Assembly: GCA_016764535.1 (NCBI GenBank)
Contig: JAESRR010000023.1
Coordinates: forward strand, 933 to 11,033
Source: Cohaesibacteraceae bacterium
GTDB taxonomy: Bacteria; Pseudomonadota; Alphaproteobacteria; Rhizobiales; Cohaesibacteraceae
Direction of reading: 5' to 3'
DNA: 10,101 nt
The notes beneath the pieces are model-generated. The model did no database searches, had not been told where the DNA came from, and worked only from the letters and a program-made list of their open reading frames with translations. This document shows positions 1 through 8,446 of the stretch, in pieces. Made by a program: the position numbers and the translations under genes. Numbering within the stretch: position 1 is the stretch's first letter; each line of letters begins with the position of its first letter.

Positions 1-343
1 AACCGGCTACCGAAATAGCATTTCTAATTTCATCAACACTGACTTGTTTATTGCCGGTGACGTGCACATTTCGAATCTCCAGACCCATAGGAACAGTAAC
101 GGCAGCAAGTGCATCATCAGCATAACCACCTAAAAACGATCCATAAATGCAAGTTGTAAAAACCAGCAAAAGTGTCAGTAATTTGAAGGCATGTCGCGGA
201 TAAGCCGCATCACCATTCTGCAATATACGCTTGTAAAAAGGCATGCGACGGCCTTCAAACGCATTGCACCGGTCTTGCCGACTAACCGGCCCAGTAGCGT
301 TTTCACTAACAATATCAGAGCGTTGTTCGCTCATCGGTCGCAC
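1..343 (-). CDS. ftsQ: FtsQ, cell division protein, N-terminal fragment (runs off the left edge)
   Basis: Bitopic inner-membrane protein that recruits FtsB/FtsL and later divisome subunits. About 114 residues are in the window and the frame is open at base 1. From GTG 343 it has a polar, Arg-containing cytoplasmic tail (about 1-51), one hydrophobic segment at about 52-74 containing KLLTLLLVFTTCIYGSFLGG, a short periplasmic linker, and then LEIRNVHVTGNKQVSVDEI (about 88-106), the start of a POTRA domain as in FtsQ/DivIB. Identity rests on this architecture and on its place after ddl. The start is uncertain: ATG 334 forms an ATGA overlap with the ddl stop, but the strong GGAGGA is 15 nt from it and only 6 nt from the in-frame GTG 343. 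I prefer GTG; it adds three residues. Confidence 0.92.
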   Translation of the reverse strand, partial: MRPMSEQRSDIVSENATGPVSRQDRCNAFEGRRMPFYKRILQNGDAAYPRHAFKLLTLLLVFTTCIYGSFLGGYADDALAAVTVPMGLEIRNVHVTGNKQVSVDEIRNAISVAG

Positions 344-1254
344 GATGCGTCCTCCACCATCCATTTAAGTAGCCCGATAAAATCGTGCCCCGCATGGGCA
401 GCAATCTCGGGAACCAGAGATGTTTTTGTCATCCCTGGCTGCGTATTCACTTCAAGACAAACAAGCTCCCCGGTACCATTAATCCGGTCGTCCAGCCTGA
501 AGTCTGCTCGCGAAACTCCCCGACATCCGAGAGATTCATGAGCTGTTAATGCTAAACTTTGAATATTTTGGTAAATATTTTGTTTACATTTAGCAGGAAT
601 TACATGTTCCGACCCTCCGGGACGGTACTTTGAATCATAGTCATAGAAGTCCTGACCGACTGTTTTTATCTCCACAACACCCAATGCGACATCACCCATA
701 ACTGCACAGGACAGCTCTCGCCCGGCAACGTAGCGTTCTGCTAGCATATAGTCCCCAAAAGCCCAGTCGGAAGCATAGAGTTGCTGGGGTGGATACTCCA
801 TATCTTCACCAACAATTAGCACTCCAAAACTTGACCCCTCGGAGATGGGTTTAAGGACATATGGAGGGCGCATTACATGTTCGCGCGCAGCATCAAGTCT
901 GTGGACAATTTTAGAAGGAGCGACAGGTACCCCCGCAGCGGCCATCACGGTCTTTGCCTTGTCCTTGTTCATCGCCAAAGCTGACGCCAGAACGCCGGAA
1001 TGGGTATATGGTATTTGCAGGTATTCAAGTATGCCCTGAATTTTACCATCTTCGCCAAACGGGCCATGCAGGGCATTGAATACGAGATCAGGAGCCAGAC
1101 TGGAAAGAACCTCCAGTGCATTACGGTCTACATCAACACGGGTAACGCGATATCCGGCCTCCTCAAGCCCTTTAGCACAGTCTGCTCCCGAAGTGAGGGA
1201 TACAGGCCTCTCTGCACACCAGCCCCCCATTAGAACCGCTATATGCCTGGTCAT
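331..1254 (-). CDS. ddl: Ddl, D-alanine:D-alanine ligase
   Basis: Cytoplasmic ATP-grasp enzyme that joins two D-Ala to make the dipeptide used by MurF. It has 307 residues, the size of the short DdlB type. Seen motifs: MGGWCAERPVSLTSG (9-23) with Glu15, expected to bind the first D-Ala; NALHGPFGEDG (60-70); YTHSGVLASALAMNKDKAK (83-101); KPISEGSSFGV (135-145) with Ser141; YDYDSKYRPGG (204-214) with Tyr210; GVSRADFR (246-253); and LEVNTQPGMT (267-276) for the metals. The Glu/Ser/Tyr triad matches Glu15/Ser150/Tyr216 of E. coli DdlB. Keeping Tyr rather than the Lys of vancomycin-resistance D-Ala-D-Lac ligases points to a D-Ala-D-Ala product. The Cys and Pro in the first motif are slightly unusual. 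GAGGAG seven bases upstream fixes the ATG at 1254. Confidence 0.97.
   Translation of the reverse strand: MTRHIAVLMGGWCAERPVSLTSGADCAKGLEEAGYRVTRVDVDRNALEVLSSLAPDLVFNALHGPFGEDGKIQGILEYLQIPYTHSGVLASALAMNKDKAKTVMAAAGVPVAPSKIVHRLDAAREHVMRPPYVLKPISEGSSFGVLIVGEDMEYPPQQLYASDWAFGDYMLAERYVAGRELSCAVMGDVALGVVEIKTVGQDFYDYDSKYRPGGSEHVIPAKCKQNIYQNIQSLALTAHESLGCRGVSRADFRLDDRINGTGELVCLEVNTQPGMTKTSLVPEIAAHAGHDFIGLLKWMVEDASCDR
350..355 (-). promoter_or_regulatory. Shine-Dalgarno of ftsQ inside the end of ddl
   Basis: GGAGGA on the minus strand, within the last codons of ddl. It sits 6 nt before GTG 343 and 15 nt before ATG 334. The spacing decides in favour of the GTG start, giving a 13-nt overlap with ddl. 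Confidence 0.6.
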
Positions 1255-1261
1255 GGAAGGA

Positions 1262-1267
1262 CTCCTC
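1262..1267 (-). promoter_or_regulatory. Shine-Dalgarno of ddl
   Basis: GAGGAG on the minus strand, 7 nt before the ddl ATG at 1254, in the 41-nt space after murB. It is one of the strongest ribosome binding sites in the window and fixes the ddl start. Confidence 0.7.
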
Positions 1268-1295
1268 GGTTTTATTTTGGTAAATTGTCAAAATT

Positions 1296-2276
1296 CTAAT
1301 CAGGTCTGGCGAAAACGGGCACAACGCCGGTCTCATCCCAGTTTCCCCAGCGTTTGATTTCCCATTCAAGTTGAACACCGGATTGTTCATAAACCCGCGC
1401 ACGGGCAAGTTCACCAAGGCTTTCAAGATCAAATGCGGTCGCGTTATCTTCATTTATAAGAAAATTACAGTGCTTGTCTGAAAAACGGGCACCACCAAGA
1501 ACCTTTCCACGAAGTCCGGCCTGATCAATCAATTTCCATGCGCTGTTATTGTGCGGGTTTTTGAAAGTCGATCCACCGGTTTTTTCCCGAACTGGTTGAT
1601 TTTGTTCCCGATATAGCGTCACTTCATCCATTTCACGCGCAAGAAAATCTGGATCCATATCCTTCCCCTGAAACAATGCAGACACAAAAATCAGGTTGTC
1701 AGGCACTGAACAATGTCGGTAGGAATAACCCATATCATCAACCGATATATTAACAATGTTACCGGAACGATTTACTGCTCGTACGGATATTAGACCATCC
1801 CTGGTTTCCGTGCCATGTGCTCCCGCGTTCATTCGCAAGGCACCACCCATTGCTCCGGGAACACCGCGATAAAATGAAAACCCCCCAATACCGGAAACAG
1901 CTGCAGTTTTTGCGAATTTTGCATCAGGCATTGCTGCTCCCACACGCATTTGCTTGCCTGGCAACACTTCAATATTACTAAATCCACGACCGGACAATCG
2001 TATTGTCACACCTGGAAGACCGCCGTCTCTGATCAGGAGATTTGATCCCAGCCCAATAACCCGGACCGGAACTTCTTCAGGCAGGTTCTTCAGGAAAAAA
2101 CACAAATCATCTTCGTCTTTGGGTGCAAACAATAATTGCGCCGGGCCGCCAACTCGAAACCACGTCACTGCCGACAAAAGTTTATTACTATCCAGCCGCC
2201 CTCGGACGCCCGAAATCCAGGAAGAAAAATCTACGGTAAGATCAGCAAATATCAATTCAGGATACCCCGTCACCAT
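1296..2276 (-). CDS. murB: MurB, UDP-N-acetylenolpyruvoylglucosamine reductase
   Basis: Cytoplasmic FAD-dependent, NADPH-using reductase that turns UDP-GlcNAc-enolpyruvate into UDP-MurNAc. It has 326 residues, slightly long at the N-terminus. The FAD-binding domain has TWFRVGGPA (38-46), [12 protein letters not shown] (75-86) and [19 protein letters not shown] (135-153). The C-terminal MurB domain has [12 protein letters not shown] (230-241), whose Ser236 is the expected proton donor, and LEWEIKRWG (303-311), whose Glu306 matches the conserved active-site Glu. The compact length and the GGSTFKNP form suggest the type II group (inference). ATG 2276 is used, but it has no nearby Shine-Dalgarno; GTG 2273 and TTG 2255 are in-frame alternatives, and the conserved region only begins near residue 23. 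No other gene lies in the 41 nt before ddl. Confidence 0.96.
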   Translation of the reverse strand: MVTGYPELIFADLTVDFSSWISGVRGRLDSNKLLSAVTWFRVGGPAQLLFAPKDEDDLCFFLKNLPEEVPVRVIGLGSNLLIRDGGLPGVTIRLSGRGFSNIEVLPGKQMRVGAAMPDAKFAKTAAVSGIGGFSFYRGVPGAMGGALRMNAGAHGTETRDGLISVRAVNRSGNIVNISVDDMGYSYRHCSVPDNLIFVSALFQGKDMDPDFLAREMDEVTLYREQNQPVREKTGGSTFKNPHNNSAWKLIDQAGLRGKVLGGARFSDKHCNFLINEDNATAFDLESLGELARARVYEQSGVQLEWEIKRWGNWDETGVVPVFARPD

Positions 2277-3675
2277 ATTTGTCTAACAAAGCATCCGGCA
2301 AAGCGTTCGCCCATTGTGTGATACTACCGGCACCAAGAAAAATTACGATATCGCCAGGCTTGGCTTCCTCGGCAATAATGTCTGTAAGCAACGCTGGATC
2401 CCGAAGATTTTTCACATTCCGATGTCCATGACCACGCAGGCCGGTTACCAGATCATCCCGGTCATAACCCTGGAGTTTCTCCTCACCGGCAGCAAATACA
2501 TCGGTAATTAGCACTGTATCTGCATCATTAAAACAGCCACAGAACTCGTCAAATAAATCGCGAAGTCGCGTATATCTATGTGGCTGCATAATGGCAATTA
2601 CATTGCGGCTGGTTGCCGATCTCGCTGCTTGAAGGACAGCCGATATCTCAACCGGGTGGTGACCATAATCATCAAAGATATCAACGTCATTCCATCGTCC
2701 AACATGCGTGAAACGCCGCTTGACACCGGAAAATCCTGCAAGACCGGATCTGATAGCCTGTTCATTTATGCCCAGTTGATGCGCAACAACAATAGCGGCC
2801 GTGGCATTGGCAATGTTGTGTTCTCCTGGCATCGGTAATACCAGATCAAGAAATTCCGACACGTTACCTGTCATGGGATCTCTTAAAGTAATATCAAACC
2901 GGGTTAGTCTTCCGTCGGGCCGGATATTGTTATATCGCACATCAGCTTGTGGATTTTTGCCATAAGTCAATATTCTACGGTCTTCAATTCTGCCAACGAG
3001 ACTCTGAACTTCAGGATGATCAAGGCACATCACTGCAAATCCATAAAACGGAATATTTTCAACAAATGCCTTGAATGCATCCCTGACTGCATCAAAAGAT
3101 CCATAATGGTCCAGATGTTCTGGATCGATATTGGTAACGACCGCAATATCGGCAGGCAGTTTTACGAACGTACCGTCAGATTCGTCAGCTTCGGCAACCA
3201 TCCAGTCGCCTCCACCCATGCGTGCATTTGTTCCATAAGCATTTATAATCCCGCCATTTATAACAGTGGGATCCAGTCCACCGGCGTCCAGTAAACAGGA
3301 CACCATCGATGTTGTCGTTGTCTTGCCGTGTGTTCCACCGATTGCAATGGCAGATTTAAGACGCATCAATTCAGCCAGCATTTCAGCCCGCCGAACCACT
3401 GGAATATGGCGGCGGCGCGCCTCCTTCAATTCCGGATTATTTTGACTGATTGCTGAAGAGACAACCAATACCGCAGCGTCACCCAGATTGTCTCCAGAAT
3501 GGCCGACATGCACTTCAATTCCAAGTTTTCTCAAACGTAAAACATTGGCATTTTCCGAGATATCACTCCCTTGCACACGATATGTGAGGTTATTCAATAC
3601 TTCAGCGATGCCACTCATACCAATGCCACCTATTCCCACAAAATGTAGTGGGCCAATATCAGCGGGTAATTTCAT
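2257..3675 (-). CDS. murC: MurC, UDP-N-acetylmuramate:L-alanine ligase
   Basis: Cytoplasmic ligase that adds L-Ala to UDP-MurNAc, the first amino-acid step. It has 472 residues, typical length. The N-terminal Rossmann-type domain starts with [17 protein letters not shown] (11-27) and includes VVSSAIS (71-77). The ATPase domain has [10 protein letters not shown] (113-122), [10 protein letters not shown] (161-170), [12 protein letters not shown] (181-192) and [11 protein letters not shown] (284-294). The C-terminal domain has GVKRRF (317-322), [10 protein letters not shown] (335-344), QPHRYTR (364-370) and FLGAGSIT (446-453). The start is well supported: AGGAG lies seven bases before an ATG that overlaps the murG stop (ATGA). 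Its last 20 nt overlap the proposed 5' end of murB. Confidence 0.98.
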   Translation of the reverse strand: MKLPADIGPLHFVGIGGIGMSGIAEVLNNLTYRVQGSDISENANVLRLRKLGIEVHVGHSGDNLGDAAVLVVSSAISQNNPELKEARRRHIPVVRRAEMLAELMRLKSAIAIGGTHGKTTTTSMVSCLLDAGGLDPTVINGGIINAYGTNARMGGGDWMVAEADESDGTFVKLPADIAVVTNIDPEHLDHYGSFDAVRDAFKAFVENIPFYGFAVMCLDHPEVQSLVGRIEDRRILTYGKNPQADVRYNNIRPDGRLTRFDITLRDPMTGNVSEFLDLVLPMPGEHNIANATAAIVVAHQLGINEQAIRSGLAGFSGVKRRFTHVGRWNDVDIFDDYGHHPVEISAVLQAARSATSRNVIAIMQPHRYTRLRDLFDEFCGCFNDADTVLITDVFAAGEEKLQGYDRDDLVTGLRGHGHRNVKNLRDPALLTDIIAEEAKPGDIVIFLGAGSITQWANALPDALLDKYGDGVS

Positions 3676-4778
3676 AAAATATCTCCTGTGCGCCCTGCGA
3701 GTTTTTCCACTTGCAAAGATAATTTTTCTGCCGCATCCGGTCGTCCAAGAGTTTTTGCGGCAAGGGCAGCCTTGATAAGCCCGTCAGGGAAATCCAGGAA
3801 ATACTGGAGACGATCGGCTAAAATTTTGGCTGTCAATTCCGGTTGCAGCATTGGCCATGCTCCGCCGACAGATTCAAGTTCCTTCGCATTCTGCAATTGG
3901 TCCTGATCTATCGAATGTGGCAATGGTACCAATATTGATGGCCTTCCGATCACGCCCAGTTCGGCAATAGAAGATGCCCCGGATCTACATATAACCAAAT
4001 GCGCATGCGCAATGCGTTCCGGCAGGTTGTCAAAAAAAGGCTCGACTTCAGCAACAATACCAAATTCCTTGTAAGCCGCCCGAACCCTGTCCAGATCTTC
4101 TGGCCTTGCCTGTTGAGTAATGACCAGGCGGCCCTGACTACCTTTTTTAATTCGGGCTATAGCATCGGGCATAATATCAGAGAAAAACCGGGCTCCCTGA
4201 CTACCCCCAAAGACCAATAATCTGAGTGTTCCGCCTTTTTCCGCAGGCACAAATCGTTTTTTAGCGGCAGCAATAACACGCGGCCGGACAGGATTACCGC
4301 ACAGAATTGTTTTATGCGAGAACATATCTGCACCTTTGACATCCTCGAATGAAACAGCGAGAGCTGAAACAAATCTGCCTAAAAATCTATTTGCCCGGCC
4401 AAGGACCGCATTTTGTTCATGCAAACATGTCGGGATACCAGCGAGTAGTGCTGCAACGATCGGAGGAAATGTTGGATAACCACCAAAACCGATAACCACG
4501 TCCGGCTGAAATTCAGAAACAATTTTCCGACACTGGATTATCCCGGCGACCAGTTCCCATAATACCCGCAATATTTTAAAGGGAGATTTCCCCGATGGTG
4601 TAGCAGACCGCACATAATAGGTGGTTATAGCCGGAAAATCGGAACCATATCTTGCCGCCCGTTCATCTGTAGCCAGATGTACTTCCCACCCTTTTGAACC
4701 AAGCACAACTGCCAGCGCTTGTGCTGGAAATAGATGACCGCCCGTTCCACCTGCAGTAACAAGTATCCGTTTAGACAT
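3672..4778 (-). CDS. murG: MurG, UDP-GlcNAc:lipid I N-acetylglucosaminyltransferase (lipid II synthase)
   Basis: Peripheral membrane glycosyltransferase (GT-B fold, family GT28) that adds GlcNAc to lipid I to make lipid II. It has 368 residues, normal length. The N-terminal half has the glycine loop [15 protein letters not shown] (8-22), [10 protein letters not shown] (97-106) and [12 protein letters not shown] (120-131) for the acceptor. The C-terminal half has FGGSQGAR (190-197) and the UDP-GlcNAc site [20 protein letters not shown] (264-283), followed by [11 protein letters not shown] (284-294). The ATG is 8 nt after the ftsW stop, with AAGG six bases upstream. The TGA stop overlaps the murC ATG. 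Nothing irregular is seen. Confidence 0.98.
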   Translation of the reverse strand: MSKRILVTAGGTGGHLFPAQALAVVLGSKGWEVHLATDERAARYGSDFPAITTYYVRSATPSGKSPFKILRVLWELVAGIIQCRKIVSEFQPDVVIGFGGYPTFPPIVAALLAGIPTCLHEQNAVLGRANRFLGRFVSALAVSFEDVKGADMFSHKTILCGNPVRPRVIAAAKKRFVPAEKGGTLRLLVFGGSQGARFFSDIMPDAIARIKKGSQGRLVITQQARPEDLDRVRAAYKEFGIVAEVEPFFDNLPERIAHAHLVICRSGASSIAELGVIGRPSILVPLPHSIDQDQLQNAKELESVGGAWPMLQPELTAKILADRLQYFLDFPDGLIKAALAAKTLGRPDAAEKLSLQVEKLAGRTGDIL

Positions 4779-4786
4779 TTGCCACC

Positions 4787-5938
4787 TTATACCCGTTCCT
4801 GACCATAAGGTCGTATATGCTTCAGACGAGAGGATTCTTCTGCCGTTTTTCGGGACAACGCAAGCAAAAAGCCCATGCCAATTGCGATGGCCAGAGTTGA
4901 TGATCCCCCATAGGATATAAATGGCAACGTCATGCCTTTGGCAGGCATCAAACGTACGGTTACAGCCATATTAATTATGGCTTGTAATCCGAATAGTATT
5001 GCAAGCCCGGAAATCGCCAATCGCGTAAAAGCGTCCTTAATTGTTTGAGACAATATAAGGGATTTCAGCACAACCGTGCCGTAAAGTCCCAAAATGATAA
5101 GGCACAAAACAATGCCGTATTCTTCTGCCGCAACAGCAAATACGAAATCAGTATGAGAATCCGGCAATATCCGTTTAACGACACCTTCACCTGGTCCCTG
5201 ACCAAGCCAGCTCCCGCCAACAATGGATTCAATTGCGCGATCTACCTGAAAATTATCGCCTTCCTCTTTTACAAACCTGTCAATACGACTGGTCACATGA
5301 GGAATGAAGACATATGCCAGCCCAAGACCTGCCATTGCAACTCCACCAAATCCCCCAATCCACAGCCATGGCATACCAGCCATAAAAAATATTGCTCCCC
5401 ACACAAGAAACAACAGAGCAGTCTGGCCAAAATCAGGCTGGGCAACCAATAATACAACGCATACTGCCAGCAACAGGAATGCAAATAACCGCCCCGGGAT
5501 TTCGGAATTGCGTGTATTTTCAGAAAAAAACCATGCACAGAGAACAACAAATGCCGGTTTCAAAAATTCAGCTGGTTGAAGTGACATGCCAAATACAGAC
5601 ATCCACCTCCTGCCGCCATTGATTGTGTTTCCGATGAACAGGATAACAACCATAAACACCAGACTACCTGCAAGAATCAACAATGCCAGTCGCCGAATAG
5701 TACGTCGGTCGAGAAATGAAAGACCAATCATAATTATAAAGGCCATGGGCAGAAATAATGCGTGCTTATATACAAAATGGTACGATGACACATTCGGCAG
5801 TCTTTCTGCGACAGGAGGACTCGCAGCAAGTGATAGAACCATTCCAATACCCATCAGAACAATCAGCAAACCAAGCATGGTTCGATCAACGGTCCACCAC
5901 CACTCGGTAAACGGATTTTTTCGCGCCCTGCTTACCAT
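4787..5938 (-). CDS. ftsW: FtsW, septal SEDS-family peptidoglycan glycosyltransferase
   Basis: Polytopic inner-membrane glycosyltransferase of the SEDS family that polymerises lipid II at the septum together with FtsI. It has 383 residues from the ATG at 5938, or 385 from an in-frame TTG at 5944. A short cytoplasmic start is followed by about ten hydrophobic segments. In the 385-residue numbering, motifs are GGRRW (110-114), LQPAEFLKP (122-130), QPDFGQT (169-175), GQGPGEGVVKRILPDSHTDF (248-267), whose Asp266 aligns with the proposed catalytic Asp of SEDS enzymes, AAEEYG (272-277) and LPFISYGGSS (340-349). FtsW rather than RodA is inferred from the dcw position between murD and murG and from the motif details. 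ATG is chosen as the commoner codon, though AGGAG is 11 nt from it and 5 nt from the TTG. The TAA stop overlaps the murG Shine-Dalgarno. Confidence 0.96.
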   Translation of the reverse strand: MVSRARKNPFTEWWWTVDRTMLGLLIVLMGIGMVLSLAASPPVAERLPNVSSYHFVYKHALFLPMAFIIMIGLSFLDRRTIRRLALLILAGSLVFMVVILFIGNTINGGRRWMSVFGMSLQPAEFLKPAFVVLCAWFFSENTRNSEIPGRLFAFLLLAVCVVLLVAQPDFGQTALLFLVWGAIFFMAGMPWLWIGGFGGVAMAGLGLAYVFIPHVTSRIDRFVKEEGDNFQVDRAIESIVGGSWLGQGPGEGVVKRILPDSHTDFVFAVAAEEYGIVLCLIILGLYGTVVLKSLILSQTIKDAFTRLAISGLAILFGLQAIINMAVTVRLMPAKGMTLPFISYGGSSTLAIAIGMGFLLALSRKTAEESSRLKHIRPYGQERV

Positions 5939-5940
5939 GC

Positions 5941-7332
5941 TCAATTAATCTCCTGCGCAGCATCAGTCCGGTTGTAATCATTTACCAGTTTTCTGAAAGC
6001 CTCACCCCTGGCTTCAAAATTCGGAAATTGATCAAACGATGAACAAGCAGGAGATAGCAAAACTGTTGCATCACCTTCATAGCCCAGGGCCTCCTGGCGG
6101 GAGGCTTCTACAGCTCTTTCAAGGGTGCCACAAATTTCATACTGCACAACACCTTCCAGAGTTTCAGCAAATTCCGCGGCAGCCTCTCCAACAAGAAATG
6201 CCTTGCGTATGTTTGAAAAGCGATCAGACAAAGCTGAAATTCCGCCCTTTTTGGAGCGTCCACCCGCAATCCAGAAAATATTATCAAAGCTGGACAATGC
6301 CCAGTCAGCAGAATCTACATTTGTAGCTTTGGAATCGTTGATGAATACCACGTTCTTTTCCGTTGATATTTCCTCCATTCGATGAGGCAGTCCTGGAAAT
6401 GAACGTAATCCGCTCGCAATGGAATTGGGCCCGATGTTCATTTTAAGACAAACAGCAACAGCTGCAGCGGCATTTTCAGAATTGTGCATTCCGCGCAATG
6501 CTGTTGCGCGATCAAGATCAAAGAAAAATTGATCAAGGCCAGCCGTTTTCAACACCCTGTCTTCTGTGTAAACCCAGGCCGTTTTGTCATAATGATTTGC
6601 AATACGCATTACACGGCTGTCTGTGTTCGAAAGTTCATCTCCAATGTGTCTGGTTCGCTCATCATCCAGCCCCAGTATCGCCAGATCGGAATTACCAACC
6701 AGGCGTGTCTTTATCGCTTCATAATTTTCCATTGTGCCATGACGATCAAGATGATCCGCTGACAAATTCAACAACACACCGATAGTCGGGTTTAGACTGG
6801 GAGTGAGGTCAATTTGATAGGAAGAACATTCAATGACATAAACCAGATCCGCCCTTGGCAATTCCAGCGATAAAATTGCTGTACCGATGTTGCCGCCAAC
6901 AGCAACATCCAGCCCTGCAGATTTTAACATATGAGCAATCAACACGGTGGTTGTGGATTTTCCGTTTGTTCCTGTGATGGCAATGAACGGCGCATTCGGG
7001 GCCAGAATTCTTCGCTCACGACAAAAAAGTTCAATGTCACCGACAACTTCCACACCTTGTTTGTTCGCCAGTTTCACTGACCAGTGTGGTTCCGGGTGGG
7101 TCAGGGGAACTCCCGGAGACAATACAAGTGCGGTGATTTTTGACCAGTCAAGATTTCGCAAGTCCCTGACAACAAGCCCGGCCTCAAGAGCCTTTTGGCA
7201 TCGAATAGCACTGTCGTCATAAGCCACAACATCGGCACCGCCGGCATTTAACGCATGCGCAGTTGCAATCCCGCTTTTACCAAGACCAAATAAAGCGACA
7301 GTATCGTGTCGAAATGTCGTGACCGGTATCAT
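5941..7332 (-). CDS. murD: MurD, UDP-MurNAc-L-alanine:D-glutamate ligase
   Basis: Cytoplasmic ATP-dependent ligase adding D-Glu to UDP-MurNAc-L-Ala. It has 463 residues, typical length. The N-terminal Rossmann-like UDP-binding domain starts with VALFGLGKSGIATA (12-25) and SPGVPLTHP (72-80). The ATPase domain has GTNGKSTTT (121-129), GGNIGTA (146-152), ECSSYQID (168-175), NLSADHLDRHG (189-199) and the candidate carbamylated Lys208 in YEAIKTR. The C-terminal domain has LPHRME (315-320), NDSKATN (332-338), and SPACSSFDQFPNFEARGEAF (427-446), a MurD signature. The ATG lies 2 nt after the mraY stop, with GAGG five bases upstream overlapping the end of mraY. The last codons (AQEIN, TGA) contain the Shine-Dalgarno of ftsW, so the two are tightly coupled. 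Confidence 0.98.
   Translation of the reverse strand: MIPVTTFRHDTVALFGLGKSGIATAHALNAGGADVVAYDDSAIRCQKALEAGLVVRDLRNLDWSKITALVLSPGVPLTHPEPHWSVKLANKQGVEVVGDIELFCRERRILAPNAPFIAITGTNGKSTTTVLIAHMLKSAGLDVAVGGNIGTAILSLELPRADLVYVIECSSYQIDLTPSLNPTIGVLLNLSADHLDRHGTMENYEAIKTRLVGNSDLAILGLDDERTRHIGDELSNTDSRVMRIANHYDKTAWVYTEDRVLKTAGLDQFFFDLDRATALRGMHNSENAAAAVAVCLKMNIGPNSIASGLRSFPGLPHRMEEISTEKNVVFINDSKATNVDSADWALSSFDNIFWIAGGRSKKGGISALSDRFSNIRKAFLVGEAAAEFAETLEGVVQYEICGTLERAVEASRQEALGYEGDATVLLSPACSSFDQFPNFEARGEAFRKLVNDYNRTDAAQEIN
5950..5954 (-). promoter_or_regulatory. Shine-Dalgarno of ftsW inside the end of murD
   Basis: AGGAG on the minus strand, embedded in the last sense codons of murD. It is 5 nt before TTG 5944, which forms a TTGA overlap with the murD stop, and 11 nt before ATG 5938. 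Either start is possible; the site implies translation of ftsW coupled to murD. Confidence 0.6.
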
Positions 7333-7334
7333 GT

Positions 7335-8420
7335 CTACCTCAATTTAAGTGATGCAAGACCTACCATCGCAAGCACAACTGCTATTATCCAGAAACGTAT
7401 GACAACTTGCGGCTCGGTCCAGCCAAGGTGTTCAAAATGATGATGAATTGGTGCCATCCGGAAAACCCGTTTTCCCGTGAGCTTAAAAGATGCGACCTGA
7501 ATAATGACAGAAACGGCTTCCAGTACAAACAGGCCACCTACAATTGCCAAAACAATCTCATGCTTTGTAGCCACAGAAATAGCGCCAAGCATCCCGCCTA
7601 GCGCCAGGGAGCCTGTGTCACCCATAAAGATAGCTGCTGGCGGAGCATTAAACCAAAGGAAACCCAGTCCGGCACCAATCAATGCACCACACAGCACAGC
7701 AAGCTCACCTGTTCCAGCGACATAATGAATTTGCAGATAGTCTGCGAAAACTGCGTTACCAGACAAGTATGCAATCAAACCGAATGTTGCAGCGGCAATC
7801 ATAACCGGAACTATAGCAAGGCCATCCAGGCCATCCGTGAGATTGACCGCATTACCGGCACCAACCATCACAAATGCTCCGAATGGTATAAAAAACCAGC
7901 CAAGGTCCCAAATCACATCTTTCAGAAAAGGAAATGTGAGCGAAGTTGAAAATCCGGCCTCACCCAAACTGGCAAATGCAACACATGCTGCTCCGGCTAT
8001 AATTGCTTCAAGTCCCAGTCGAAGTCGACCACTAAAGCCCTTGTGTGAAGACGTTGAAACCTTCAAATAATCATCATAGAAACCAATGAGACCAAAGCCT
8101 ATTGTTACAAACAAAACCACCCAGACGTAGTGGCTGTCCGGACTGGCCCACAACAAGGTACTAAAAATCACACCCGAAAGAATCATCAGGCCACCCATCG
8201 TCGGTGTGCCTTTTTTTGTAAGGAGATGGCTTTGTGGGCCATCCTCCCTGATCGGTTGACCCTTTCCCTGACGACTACGAAGCGATGAAATCATCCTGGG
8301 ACCAAATAAGAACACGAATAACAAGGCAGTAATCAAAGCTGCTGCAGTACGAAATGTTATGTACCGAAATACATTAAAAATTTGAAATTGATCCGATAAT
8401 TCAACTAGATATGTAAACAT
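7335..8420 (-). CDS. mraY: MraY, phospho-N-acetylmuramoyl-pentapeptide transferase
   Basis: Integral membrane enzyme that transfers phospho-MurNAc-pentapeptide from UDP to undecaprenyl phosphate, giving lipid I on the cytoplasmic face of the inner membrane. At 361 residues it matches the usual length of about 360. Seen motifs: GTPTMGG (71-77); GFYDDYLK (113-120) with the Asp116/Asp117 pair; [13 protein letters not shown] (190-202) with Asp196 and Asp199; [12 protein letters not shown] (265-276) with the catalytic/Mg-binding Asp268; and the histidine loop PIHHHFE (324-330). Hydrophobic segments alternate through the whole chain, as expected for a protein with ten transmembrane helices. The ATG is preceded by AGGA seven bases upstream. 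It lies 26 nt after the murF stop and its stop is 2 nt before the murD ATG, so it belongs to the same transcript. Confidence 0.98.
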   Translation of the reverse strand: MFTYLVELSDQFQIFNVFRYITFRTAAALITALLFVFLFGPRMISSLRSRQGKGQPIREDGPQSHLLTKKGTPTMGGLMILSGVIFSTLLWASPDSHYVWVVLFVTIGFGLIGFYDDYLKVSTSSHKGFSGRLRLGLEAIIAGAACVAFASLGEAGFSTSLTFPFLKDVIWDLGWFFIPFGAFVMVGAGNAVNLTDGLDGLAIVPVMIAAATFGLIAYLSGNAVFADYLQIHYVAGTGELAVLCGALIGAGLGFLWFNAPPAAIFMGDTGSLALGGMLGAISVATKHEIVLAIVGGLFVLEAVSVIIQVASFKLTGKRVFRMAPIHHHFEHLGWTEPQVVIRFWIIAVVLAMVGLASLKLR

Positions 8421-8446
8421 AAATTAATCCTGAAACCGTTCTGCCA

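Noticed and set aside
191..541. Plus-strand open frame across the ddl/ftsQ junction
   Set aside because: Antisense to both conserved genes and without any motif; the minus-strand reading explains every base.
1274..1294. Inverted repeat attttg / caaaat with a 9-nt loop in the murB-ddl gap, a possible terminator or regulatory hairpin
   Set aside because: The stem is only six pairs, five of them A-T, and no T-run follows on the transcribed strand. It is too weak for a terminator.
1255..1295. Perfect TTGACA (-35-like) on the minus strand at 1286-1291 in the murB-ddl gap, and a TAGAAT overlapping the murB stop
   Set aside because: No -10-like hexamer lies 16-18 nt downstream of TTGACA (that position is the CGAGGA of the ddl Shine-Dalgarno region), and no -35 lies at the right distance upstream of TAGAAT. 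In an AT-rich spacer such matches arise by chance.
1172..1453. Minus-strand open frame of 93 codons spanning the murB-ddl gap in another frame
   Set aside because: It overlaps conserved C-terminal MurB residues and the Ddl N-terminus in a different frame and shows no family features. It is not an extra gene between murB and ddl.
5045..5452. Plus-strand open frame of 135 codons opposite ftsW
   Set aside because: It lies wholly antisense to a well-supported ftsW, its translation is low-complexity and Asn/Lys/His-rich with no recognisable motif, and no Shine-Dalgarno was identified. It is a shadow of the real gene.
5586..5948. Plus-strand open frame of 120 codons opposite the 5' end of ftsW
   Set aside because: Arg/Ile/Thr-rich translation typical of the complement of transmembrane codons, with no domain. 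It is fully explained by ftsW on the other strand.
8421..8446. 26-nt murF-mraY gap examined for a promoter or hairpin
   Set aside because: It holds only the mraY Shine-Dalgarno AGGA; no paired promoter elements or stem are visible.
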